A stretch of 5,703 bases of DNA from SSC4 sp964642445 (GTDB taxonomy: Bacteria; Chloroflexota; Anaerolineae; SSC4; Amarolineaceae): positions 1-5,703 of the forward strand of contig CAZXQZ010000258.1 in NCBI GenBank assembly GCA_964642445.1. Reading direction: 5' to 3'. Within the stretch, counting starts at the first letter, position 1. Each line of letters starts with the position of its first letter. Positions 1-5,703 of this stretch are shown in pieces. A program made the translations under genes and the position numbers. Under the pieces are notes generated by a model. The model did not search any database. It worked only from the letters and a program-made list of their open reading frames with translations, and had not been told where the DNA came from.

Positions 1-1
1 C

Positions 2-922
2 CAGCCGCCGGGCTGCGTGCTGCGCACCGCGGCACAGCCGAACGCACGCCAGGTGATCCTTCAAGGAACGAACCTGCCTACGACCGGCAGCACTGTGCAG
101 TTTCAGCTGCTGCCGGACGGCACTACCCTGATTGCCAGCTCGACCGCCGTCGTCGAGCGCAGCGGCGAACGTTGGGTCATCGACATGGCCCAGGTGACGG
201 TCGATCGCCCGATGGTGCCCCGTCACGTTCTGCAGGCACGCTTCATCGGGTGGTGGCATGGGCAGGTTGAGCCCATGTCCAACTGGTCGGCGCCGTTTAT
301 CAGTGCCGACACGGCCGCCACGTGTGCGTCGACGCGAGCCATCGTGGCCCAGCGTGCCCTGGCGGCTCCTGAGCTGGACGGACACCTGGACGAGTGGTCG
401 GTTGGGCCGGTGGCTATCCTGGACGCCCGTTACGGCACCACGCACGGCGAATCCCCATCCCTGGTCGACGCTGCGGCCACGCTGCGGCTGACCTGGGATG
501 AGACACACCTCTATCTCGCCGCACAGGTGACCGATGATGCACCGATGGTGGGCGGTGCCGATGGTTGGGCACGCGACGGGATCGAACTGGCTGTCGATGG
601 CAATTGGGATCGCGTAGGCCCGGGCGGGCCGCACGATCACGCTTATGGTCTGGACGTGGATGGGCACGCCAGTGACTTTGGGACACCCCTCGCCGGCAGC
701 GTTGTCGTGACGCAGCCTGTGCCGGGTGGTTATACGATCGAGGCCGCCATACCTGTGACACACCTGCTGGCGCAGCCGCTGACTGGGGATGTGGTTGTGG
801 GTTTCACGTGGGCGCTGCGTGACAACGATGATGGCGGCGACTGGGACAGCTGGCTGATCTGGTCAGGTGACGAGACACTTACCCACTACGATCGTTTTGG
901 CGAGCTGTACCTGTTGAATTGA
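2..922 (+). CDS. CBM9-like domain protein, C-terminal part (5' truncated by window edge)
   Basis: The frame is open to the left edge: five codons (Q-P-P-G-C) precede the first possible start, a GTG at 17, so the true start is probably outside the window. 306 residues are visible. Numbering from the GTG at 17, residues 1-100 look like a beta-sandwich (Ig or fibronectin-like) region of no named family. Residues about 108-301 match the pattern of carbohydrate-binding family 9 / DOMON-like domains: DGHLDEW at 121-127, LTWDETHLYLAAQVTDD at 158-174, WARDGIELAVDGNWD at 184-198, GGYTIEAAIP at 237-246, GFTWALRDND at 262-271 and a terminal FGELYLLN. Known members bind sugar chain ends or sit beside glycoside hydrolase or other extracellular domains. 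Here no catalytic domain is in view, so the role is an inferred extracellular carbohydrate-binding or adhesion module. It converges on the minus-strand operon and is followed by a structured region and a terminator. Domain call fairly sure; overall function unknown. Confidence 0.8.
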   Translation, partial: QPPGCVLRTAAQPNARQVILQGTNLPTTGSTVQFQLLPDGTTLIASSTAVVERSGERWVIDMAQVTVDRPMVPRHVLQARFIGWWHGQVEPMSNWSAPFISADTAATCASTRAIVAQRALAAPELDGHLDEWSVGPVAILDARYGTTHGESPSLVDAAATLRLTWDETHLYLAAQVTDDAPMVGGADGWARDGIELAVDGNWDRVGPGGPHDHAYGLDVDGHASDFGTPLAGSVVVTQPVPGGYTIEAAIPVTHLLAQPLTGDVVVGFTWALRDNDDGGDWDSWLIWSGDETLTHYDRFGELYLLN

Positions 923-932
923 GACCATAGCG

Positions 933-1052
933 CTCCCCGCCCCGGCACCTGTCACCCCCTGACGGGGTCCCGGGATGGGCAGGAGCCGTCGCAAGAGACC
1001 CGCGGCACATCTCTTGACACGGTGCCGGTACCGCTCCGTCAGGGGCGGGGAG
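933..1052. repeat. GC-rich multi-stem inverted-repeat element in 3' flank
   Basis: Between the plus-strand stop (922) and the terminator lie nested inverted repeats. CTCCCCGCCCC at 933-943 is a perfect 11-bp partner of 1042-1052. Positions 944-954 pair with 1015-1026, with one bulged C at 1020, and the pairing can extend to 942-943/1027-1028 if the outer stem gives way. Inside are a short hairpin, CCCC 955-958 with GGGG 964-967, and AGAGA 994-998 with TCTCT 1010-1014. A competing 10-bp pairing exists between 956-965 and 1036-1045. The result is a multibranched fold of about 120 nt at the end of the first gene's transcript. It could be a structured 3' UTR, a 3'-derived small RNA or a palindromic (REP or MITE-like) repeat. 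I see no target-site duplication at its ends and no second copy in the window. Pairings are read by eye; the function is unknown. Confidence 0.5.
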
Positions 1053-1057
1053 TTTGC

Positions 1058-1096
1058 AAAAAACCCTTCGGGTCTGCCAGACCCGAAGGGTTTTTT
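1058..1096. terminator. Bidirectional intrinsic terminator between convergent genes
   Basis: A perfect 18-bp stem (1058-1075 with 1079-1096) closes a GCC loop at 1076-1078. The stem has a GC-rich core (ACCCTTCGGGTCT paired with its complement) bounded by six A on one side and six T on the other, so both strands read hairpin followed by a U tract. It lies 135 nt after the plus-strand stop and directly at the minus-strand stop: the TAA of the membrane-protein gene (1097-1095) shares two bases with the A tract of the stem. It should end both converging transcripts. Confidence 0.93.
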
Positions 1097-2804
1097 AGTT
1101 GTCTGGTATCAAATATACGACAAACCACCGATTACGATAGGCAACCGGTAGCTCCAGCACCTTGTCGGCGAGGAAAACGGCGTAGCGGGCGCCGTATTTG
1201 TCGCGCAGGGCGAGTACTTCGTCCTGTGTCAAGTCATTGTAGCCGGTAGCCCTGGCGGTTTCGGTCTTGAGATCGCGCATCCGGTTCCACCACTCGCTGG
1301 CGTAGGGCACACTGAAGTACTGCTGCGTGCCGTCCTTCCATTCACCAACGATGGGACGTTCGCTTTCGATGCGGAAACCATAGAGGTACGCGGGTGTCAG
1401 GAAGAGCGCATCGCGTGCGGTGTTGTCACGTGCCCACTGCTGGACGTCGACCCAGGCGGCCACGGCTTCGGCGTCGGGTTGGGTGCGCGTCAGGTTGGCG
1501 ACTAGTGCCAATGCGCCCACTGCCAACAGCAGCGCGGCCGTCCAACGGATCACACCGGGCCATCGGCTGAACGCGGTTCGCGCCCGTTTGAGAGGGGTCG
1601 GTAAACGGTTGTCAGCCTGCTGCCCAATGGACTGGCTGGCGCGGGCCAGTGGTGACCAGCCCGCAGGCAGCACCAGCAGCAAACCTGCGATCACGGCCAC
1701 GCTCCACAGCCGGGGATCGGGCAAAAACAGACTGGCCCCGATGAGAAGACCGCCCAGGCGAGCCAGGCCCCCGCGGTCCCACTGGGCCAACAGCCAGCCC
1801 GCCACCAGCGGCAGGGCCAGCAGGGTGAGGAGTCTGGTGCTGCGCAGCAGCTGCGCCCGCAGCACGGGACCCAGCGGCAGCACCTCGCTGAAAATCACAC
1901 CGGCGATCCCCAGGCCGGCCACTGCCACGGCGGCGCCGGCTAACCAACGCCCTGTCACCGTCCGGCGTAGTGGCCACCAACCCAGTCCGGCCATCAACAA
2001 CCACAACCCGTACATGACATAATCAAAGGGTGACCAGCTGAATGGAAAACTGTGTGGCGCTGAGCGCATGCGCAGCAGCGCAATCCATTCTGCGGTGACC
2101 GCCTCGCTGGTCCGCAGAATCCACACGAGGGCCGGGCTGGCCAGAATGAGCGCCAGCACGGTCAGCAGAGCCAGTTCGCGCCAGCGCTGCCGCGGCAGGC
2201 TGGTCAGATCGGCGGCAATGAGCATGGCGAGTACGTAGCCGCCGGTCAGGGCATGGAGATTGACCAGTAGGCCAGCCAGGGCATACGCCGCCAACTGGTT
2301 ACCGCGTACGCCCAGTACGAGCACCCACAGGCCCACCACCATCGCACTGTGCCGTGCCAGCGTCGAGCGCAGAAACAGGTCATCGCCGCCGAGCACCGGC
2401 AGCGTGGCGAGGGTCAGCAGCATCGCCACCACGACCGGGCGGATAGGCTGTGCGTCCTGCACCAGGCTGCGCGTCAGGGCTACGATTCCCGCCAGGAATC
2501 CGGCCAGCGTGAGGATGTGCAGGCCCAGGAACAGGGGCTGCAGGTCGATCGTGCGCGCCAGCAGCGCCAGCAGGTCGAAATAGAATGCCGGGTAGCCGAA
2601 GCGCGTGGCAACCATCGGGTCGTTCGGGTAGAGCGACGGGTCGAGAGTCGCCTTGAGGAAGGGGATTTGAATCGAGTGGGCGTCATCCATGACCCCGAAA
2701 AGGTAACCGCGCACGAGCCCATACGCGCCGACGAATAGGAGCGGCCAGAGGTAGATCAGCGCGGTGAGGTGGCGCCGGCGTGACAGCGCAGGTTGGGAAG
2801 TCAT
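1095..2804 (-). CDS. Polytopic membrane protein, GT-C glycosyltransferase-like
   Basis: 569 residues from the ATG at 2804. An in-frame start at 2864 would overlap the upstream gene by about 50 nt and adds an unremarkable stretch, so 2804, placed 7 nt after that gene's stop, is preferred. No good Shine-Dalgarno is seen, which fits translational coupling. About 11-13 hydrophobic helices span residues 14-438 (for example 14-34, 91-111, 122-139, 171-200, 210-230, 286-306, 324-341, 366-382, 418-438). A soluble, presumably outward-facing domain fills 439-569. An acidic pair D40-D41 follows the first helix, where GT-C enzymes carry their catalytic acidic motif, and DPSLYPNDP (55-63) and NLHALTGG (182-189) look like family motifs. 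The C-terminal segment (TPAYLYGFRIESERP, then VGEWKDGTQQY) resembles the tail domain of uncharacterised bacterial membrane proteins of the DUF6798 type, recalled from memory and unverified. GT-C enzymes move sugars from lipid-linked donors at the membrane; that activity is inference here. Ends in a terminator overlapping its stop codon. Confidence 0.85.
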   Translation of the reverse strand: MTSQPALSRRRHLTALIYLWPLLFVGAYGLVRGYLFGVMDDAHSIQIPFLKATLDPSLYPNDPMVATRFGYPAFYFDLLALLARTIDLQPLFLGLHILTLAGFLAGIVALTRSLVQDAQPIRPVVVAMLLTLATLPVLGGDDLFLRSTLARHSAMVVGLWVLVLGVRGNQLAAYALAGLLVNLHALTGGYVLAMLIAADLTSLPRQRWRELALLTVLALILASPALVWILRTSEAVTAEWIALLRMRSAPHSFPFSWSPFDYVMYGLWLLMAGLGWWPLRRTVTGRWLAGAAVAVAGLGIAGVIFSEVLPLGPVLRAQLLRSTRLLTLLALPLVAGWLLAQWDRGGLARLGGLLIGASLFLPDPRLWSVAVIAGLLLVLPAGWSPLARASQSIGQQADNRLPTPLKRARTAFSRWPGVIRWTAALLLAVGALALVANLTRTQPDAEAVAAWVDVQQWARDNTARDALFLTPAYLYGFRIESERPIVGEWKDGTQQYFSVPYASEWWNRMRDLKTETARATGYNDLTQDEVLALRDKYGARYAVFLADKVLELPVAYRNRWFVVYLIPDN

Positions 2805-2811
2805 GGTTTGG

Positions 2812-3720
2812 TCAAGACCGCGGAATCCGGTATTCCAGGACGGGAGTACGGCTGCCCACCACACGCAGACCGTGTCGCGCGTACAGCTGGAACGACGCGG
2901 CGTTGCTGTCCTGCGTATTGAGGGTCAACGTCTGTGCACCCGCACGCCGGCAGAAAGAGAGGGCATCGGTCAGGAGCTGGCTGCCAATCCCCTGCCGCTG
3001 CCAGGCCGGGTGAACGGCCAGGCGCGCCAGCTGACCCACGTCGAAGTGGACGTCACTGAAGGCATAACCGGCAGGCCGGCGGTCCAGCTCGGCCACCACC
3101 AGGTGCCCGCCCATCATCAGGAATCCAAGCAGGTCGTTGCGCGTCAGCCGCCAGGGTGGCTCGAACGCCATCGTATCGAGCGCGACCAGCGTTTCGACGT
3201 CGGCCGGGGTTGCTGTGCGCAGCTGAGCCGGGCCTTGTCCTTCACCGCCGTGGCCAATACCGATGCCACGTTCGAGCGTGACCAGGGAATCGGTCCTGTG
3301 AAAACCAACTTGTTGCAGCGGGCTCACCAGCCAGCCAGCGATGCCCACGTGCAGGATATGGCGCAGGTTACGGGCACGCAGGAGCACCCGCAGCGGTTCC
3401 CACAGCGCGCGTACCCCATTCTCGACCCGCCAACCGTTGATGAGGGCGCAGCCCCGCAGCTGGGCCCAGGTTTCGTCGGCTTCACCGGGGCGTGCCGGTT
3501 GAGGCAGCGGCGATGTCACGATAAACCCCCACAGCAGCGGACCCGTGTCGGCAATCAAGACAAGGTGGTGGTCACTGCTGATTAGCTGATTCAGATCTTC
3601 GGGCCCAAACCCAACCATCTGGTGGCGCGCCTGGTCGAGCAGGCTCAGGATGCGGCCCTGGTCGGCCGGCCGCGCCGGGCGTACGGTGGTGCGTAGTTCG
3701 TCGGTCTGGTGTTGGGTCAT
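2812..3720 (-). CDS. GNAT N-acetyltransferase with two GNAT-type halves
   Basis: 302 residues from the ATG at 3720. Longer in-frame starts (up to 3885) are rejected because a consensus promoter lies at 3760-3768; a GTG at 3738 is a possible alternative. A weak GGCGGA sits 8 nt before the ATG. The C-terminal half (about 165-302) is a canonical GNAT fold. LAVHPAWQRQGIGSQLL (234-250) holds the acetyl-CoA pyrophosphate-binding Q-R-Q-G-I-G at 241-246, and NTQDSNAASFQLYARHGL (268-285) is the usual motif B with Y280. The N-terminal half (about 11-151) has GNAT-like order (VRPARPADQGRIL, then LVLIADTGPLLWGFIV, ending LVSPLQQVGFHRTDSLVTLER) but no R/Q-x-x-G-x-G/A loop, so it is probably a degenerate, non-catalytic copy. 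Family role: acetyl transfer from acetyl-CoA to an amine; substrate not predictable. First gene of a two-gene operon with the membrane protein 7 nt downstream. Cytoplasmic; no signal or membrane segment. Confidence 0.88.
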   Translation of the reverse strand: MTQHQTDELRTTVRPARPADQGRILSLLDQARHQMVGFGPEDLNQLISSDHHLVLIADTGPLLWGFIVTSPLPQPARPGEADETWAQLRGCALINGWRVENGVRALWEPLRVLLRARNLRHILHVGIAGWLVSPLQQVGFHRTDSLVTLERGIGIGHGGEGQGPAQLRTATPADVETLVALDTMAFEPPWRLTRNDLLGFLMMGGHLVVAELDRRPAGYAFSDVHFDVGQLARLAVHPAWQRQGIGSQLLTDALSFCRRAGAQTLTLNTQDSNAASFQLYARHGLRVVGSRTPVLEYRIPRS

Positions 3721-3759
3721 GTGGGTAGTCCGCCGCACCTTGTGGATGCGTTGCCGGGG

Positions 3760-3768
3760 ATTATACCA
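3760..3768 (-). promoter_or_regulatory. Extended -10 promoter for the GNAT/membrane-protein operon
   Basis: Read on the minus strand this is TGGTATAAT: a perfect TATAAT with the upstream TGn of an extended -10 element. The -35 position about 17 bp upstream (around 3783-3788) is poor, which extended -10 promoters tolerate. Transcription would begin near 3752, giving a leader of about 30 nt before the ATG at 3720. This placement supports choosing that ATG over the longer in-frame starts. Confidence 0.7.
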
Positions 3769-3867
3769 TTGGCGGGGCGAGAGCGGAAACGGGGGCCGTC
3801 CGCGAATGGGCGCACGGGAGCCGGTAATGCATGGGAAGAACGAATGCCAGGCCGATCTTGCGCTGTG

Positions 3868-3897
3868 TTGCCTGTTTTTGGTCACTTGTGTTAAACT
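3868..3897 (+). promoter_or_regulatory. Candidate promoter for the L,D-transpeptidase gene
   Basis: TTGCCT at 3868-3873 (4 of 6 to TTGACA), 18 bp, then TAAACT at 3892-3897 (4 of 6 to TATAAT), preceded by TGT, an extended -10 match. A transcript from about 3904 would have a leader near 40 nt reaching the ribosome site at 3928. It faces away from the promoter at 3760-3768, so the two transcription units diverge from a shared 223-bp region. Moderate call made by eye; it would be wrong if translation actually starts at the upstream ATG at 3827. Confidence 0.45.
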
Positions 3898-3927
3898 ACG
3901 GCTGGCCCGCTTTCATCAAGCCCAACC

Positions 3928-3935
3928 GAGGAGGA
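3928..3935 (+). promoter_or_regulatory. Strong Shine-Dalgarno fixing the ATG at 3944
   Basis: GAGGAGGA lies 8 nt before the ATG at 3944, a near-ideal anti-16S match and spacing. It is the best ribosome-binding site in the window and decides the start of the long plus-strand gene against the alternative in-frame ATG at 3827, which has only GGGAG six bases upstream. Confidence 0.85.
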
Positions 3936-3943
3936 ACATACCC

Positions 3944-5703
3944 ATGTCTGACCCAATCCGTTTATTGGCCAGTTCCACGAAGAATGCACGCCGCGTGCGA
4001 TTTTCAGCGATGTTCGCTGCCCCTGACCTGGACCAGGTGTCGACCTGTGCGCCGGCCAGTCTCGATACCGGTGATGGAACCACGATCGATCTGGGCGTTT
4101 TGTGTGCGCCGACCTCTGTGACGTGGCGCGAGCAGCAGCAGGTCGAGCTGGCAGATCACACGTATGCGGACGACAAACCCCACACGGCGCAGCTGCGGTG
4201 GGGTGACGTGGTGGTGACCGCCGTGCCCCTCACCCAGGATGCGGTGCAGACCCCGCGGCCAACGACGGCGTGCACGGTGACGCCGCAGCCCGATTCGCCC
4301 TTGCAGGTCGATGTCACACTGCAGGTCGAGGGCTTGCCGTCGGACCAGCAGGTGCGCGTGGACAGCGGTGCCGGCCAGGTGTTTGTCCTGTCCGGTCGTT
4401 CCGGCAGCGATCAGACCGGATCGTGGACGCTGGGGTATCCCAAACCAGGCGACTACGTGATTGCCGCCGATCTGTTGGACGGTGACGACTTCTGGGTGGC
4501 CAATCTGATCACCCAGGACGTCCAGGTCACGGAACCGATTGCAGAACCGACACTCAGCGTCGCCGAAGTGGCAGAACCGGTCGAGGCGGTGCCATTCGAC
4601 GCACCCGACGCGGTGACTGGAGAACCCTGGCTGCCGTACAGGAATGCGCGTCCGGTGTGGAGTTGGGCCAAGACGTACACGGCCCCGGGCAGTACGCGCG
4701 TTGTGCGTTCGCTGGCGCCTGGCACGTACCTGGGCATTCGCGCCGAGGCCATGGCGGGCGGCGCGTTGTGGTACCGGACGGCCGGCAATGACTGGATTCC
4801 AGCGGCCGCCGTATCGCTCATGCGGCCATCAGCCCTACGTGGGGTGGAGTTGAGCGGGAGCACACCCCCGCCGCCGCCACCACCGCCGCCGCCGCCGGGC
4901 CGGCGCGGGGTGGTGACTGCGACCACGCTGAATGTCCGTGCGCGACCCGGTGTTTTCCCCAACAATCCACCGATCGCCGTGTTGCACAACGGTGATGAGG
5001 TCACCATTTACGAGGATCAGTTGGTGGCGGGCGATGTCTGGTACCGGATTGGGACCAATCGTTGGGTGCATAGTGGCTGGGTACGGCCGCTGCCGCCGAC
5101 GGGACCGATCGCGGTTAGCGCCGAGGTGGTGACGGCCCCCGCCAGTGGCAGCCGTTTGCCGGTGGGGTGGGTGTACGCATCGGCGCTCAACGTACGATCG
5201 GGGCCTGGCACCACGTTCGCCGTGGTCGGCACCGCGACGCACAACCAGTCGTTCGACGTGCTGCAGGTGACTGGCAGCGGCAGCAGCACCTGGTACCGGA
5301 TTGGGTCCGACCAGTGGTTGCACGGTGGGGGTGTGCGTGTGGCGTCGCTCTCCAGCCGGCCGGCGAGTATTGGCCGCACCGAGCGTTGGGTGGCGGTGCG
5401 CCTGGCGCAGCAGACGGTCGTGGCGTACGAAGGGGATACACCGGTGTATACTGCCATGGTGGCGACTGGCCTTCCGGGCACGCCGACGGTGCGTGGCATC
5501 TTCCGAACCTGGCTGCGCCGGCCGACGGGCAAGATGTCGGGTGGCCGGCCGGGGGCGGGGTACTACTACATCGAAGACGTCACCTGGACCGAGTTCTTCT
5601 ACAGCGGGTATGCGCTGCACACCGCCTACTGGCACGACGCCTTCGGCAGTCCGCGCAGCCACGGGTGCGTCAACCTGAGCCCGTACGATGCCTGGTGGAT
5701 CTA
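3944..5703 (+). CDS. L,D-transpeptidase (YkuD domain) with tandem SH3b repeats, 3' truncated
   Basis: An uninterrupted frame of 586 codons runs from the ATG at 3944 off the right edge. Residues 1-195 are an unrecognised, probably beta-rich region with cysteines at 35, 54 and 110 (CAPAS and CAPTS). Residues 196-226 are a Glu/Pro/Val-rich linker. Three SH3b-type repeats follow, marked by WYR...W: W276/W284, W366/W374 and W450/W458. The second and third also have the LNVR...PG motif (329-336, 415-422). Eleven prolines (308-318) separate repeats one and two. The YkuD domain starts near 479 (RWVAVRLAQQTVVAYEG) and contains GTPTVRGIF (512-520), H559 and SHGCVNLS (572-579); C575 is the expected nucleophile. 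The family cross-links peptidoglycan meso-diaminopimelate residues (3-3 links) or attaches proteins to the wall, and SH3b repeats usually hold such enzymes to cell-wall polymers. Only a short C-terminal piece should be missing. Oddly, no signal peptide follows this ATG. Family call firm; exact substrate unknown. Confidence 0.92.
   Translation, partial: MSDPIRLLASSTKNARRVRFSAMFAAPDLDQVSTCAPASLDTGDGTTIDLGVLCAPTSVTWREQQQVELADHTYADDKPHTAQLRWGDVVVTAVPLTQDAVQTPRPTTACTVTPQPDSPLQVDVTLQVEGLPSDQQVRVDSGAGQVFVLSGRSGSDQTGSWTLGYPKPGDYVIAADLLDGDDFWVANLITQDVQVTEPIAEPTLSVAEVAEPVEAVPFDAPDAVTGEPWLPYRNARPVWSWAKTYTAPGSTRVVRSLAPGTYLGIRAEAMAGGALWYRTAGNDWIPAAAVSLMRPSALRGVELSGSTPPPPPPPPPPPGRRGVVTATTLNVRARPGVFPNNPPIAVLHNGDEVTIYEDQLVAGDVWYRIGTNRWVHSGWVRPLPPTGPIAVSAEVVTAPASGSRLPVGWVYASALNVRSGPGTTFAVVGTATHNQSFDVLQVTGSGSSTWYRIGSDQWLHGGGVRVASLSSRPASIGRTERWVAVRLAQQTVVAYEGDTPVYTAMVATGLPGTPTVRGIFRTWLRRPTGKMSGGRPGAGYYYIEDVTWTEFFYSGYALHTAYWHDAFGSPRSHGCVNLSPYDAWWI
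4865..4897 (+). repeat. CCG-type triplet run encoding 11 consecutive prolines
   Basis: Eleven proline codons in a row (CCC, three CCG, two CCA, five CCG) encode residues 308-318 of the L,D-transpeptidase, between the first and second SH3b-type repeats. It acts as a stiff spacer. A run this long is expected to stall ribosomes unless EF-P is present. The two central CCA codons interrupt the repeat. Slippage by whole triplets would change hinge length without breaking the frame. Confidence 0.85.
5038..5305 (+). repeat. Tandem SH3b repeat pair with a 16-bp identical DNA core
   Basis: The same 16 bases (CTGGTACCGGATTGGG) occur at 5038-5053 and 5290-5305, each encoding the WYRIG core of an SH3b repeat in the same frame. 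DNA around the two copies has diverged, including the LNVR motifs upstream, so this looks like an old domain duplication with the core kept by selection or by gene conversion. A third, weaker relative (WYRTA, near 4769-4783) belongs to the first, divergent repeat. Confidence 0.75.

Noticed and set aside
1014..1019. TTGACA perfect -35 match
   Set aside because: No acceptable -10 box lies 15-19 bp downstream, and the bases belong to the stems of the 933-1052 element. No gene follows on the plus strand.
933..1052. Insertion sequence or MITE with terminal inverted repeats
   Set aside because: The 11-bp ends could be taken for terminal repeats, but no flanking target duplication or second copy is visible here, so a mobile origin cannot be supported from this window.
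1022..1249. Small plus-strand open frame across the terminator
   Set aside because: It reads through an intrinsic terminator into antisense of the membrane-protein gene, has no Shine-Dalgarno and encodes no recognisable protein.
2764..3585. Plus-strand open frame of 273 codons across the GNAT gene
   Set aside because: It is antisense to the GNAT gene, which has clear motifs A and B, a promoter and operon spacing. The plus-strand translation is low-complexity Gln/Arg-rich with no domain.
3831..4121. Plus-strand open frame starting ahead of the L,D-transpeptidase
   Set aside because: It is out of frame with the long gene, ends inside it, lacks a good ribosome-binding site and shows no recognisable protein features.
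4453..5007. Minus-strand open frame encoding an 11-glycine run
   Set aside because: The glycine run is only the reverse reading of the proline codons at 4865-4897; the frame overlaps a well-supported gene and has no family features.
4835..5662. Long minus-strand open frame (275 codons) opposite the L,D-transpeptidase
   Set aside because: It is antisense to a gene with clear SH3b and YkuD motifs. Its translation is Arg/His/Pro-rich, has no recognisable domain and no ribosome-binding site, which is typical of GC-rich shadow frames.

Overview
The window is GC-rich (roughly 60-65 % by eye) and carries four protein genes with almost no wasted space. It has an extracellular beta-sandwich protein with a CBM9-like domain, a tandem-SH3b L,D-transpeptidase whose active site reads SHGCVNLS, and a polytopic GT-C-like membrane protein. 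This mix is typical of Chloroflexota (Anaerolineae, Caldilineae or Ardenticatenia-like lineages). That placement is inferred from protein style and base composition, not from a marker gene.

Layout. (1) Positions 2-922, plus strand: the 3' end of a secreted-type protein ending in a CBM9-like domain; its beginning lies left of the window. (2) Positions 923-1094: a gap between convergent genes, with a GC-rich multi-stem inverted-repeat element (933-1052) followed by an 18-bp-stem bidirectional terminator (1058-1096). (3) Positions 1095-3720, minus strand: a two-gene operon. It is transcribed from a consensus extended -10 promoter at 3760-3768 and encodes a double-GNAT protein and then, 7 nt later, a 569-residue multi-pass membrane protein resembling GT-C glycosyltransferases. 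(4) Positions 3721-3943: a divergent promoter region. (5) Positions 3944-5703, plus strand: a long L,D-transpeptidase gene running off the right edge. It has an unrecognised N-terminal region, three SH3b-type repeats, an 11-proline hinge and a YkuD catalytic domain with the catalytic cysteine in view.

How they work together. Three of the four products look cell-surface related: a carbohydrate-binding-type module, a putative envelope glycosyltransferase-like protein and a peptidoglycan cross-linking-type enzyme. The GNAT protein shares a transcript with the membrane protein, so it may act on the same pathway, but nothing in the sequence identifies its substrate. No mobile element, CRISPR array, tRNA or rRNA was seen. 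I found no clear evidence of a wholly new system. The best leads are the structured 3' element at 933-1052 and the apparent lack of a signal peptide on the L,D-transpeptidase.
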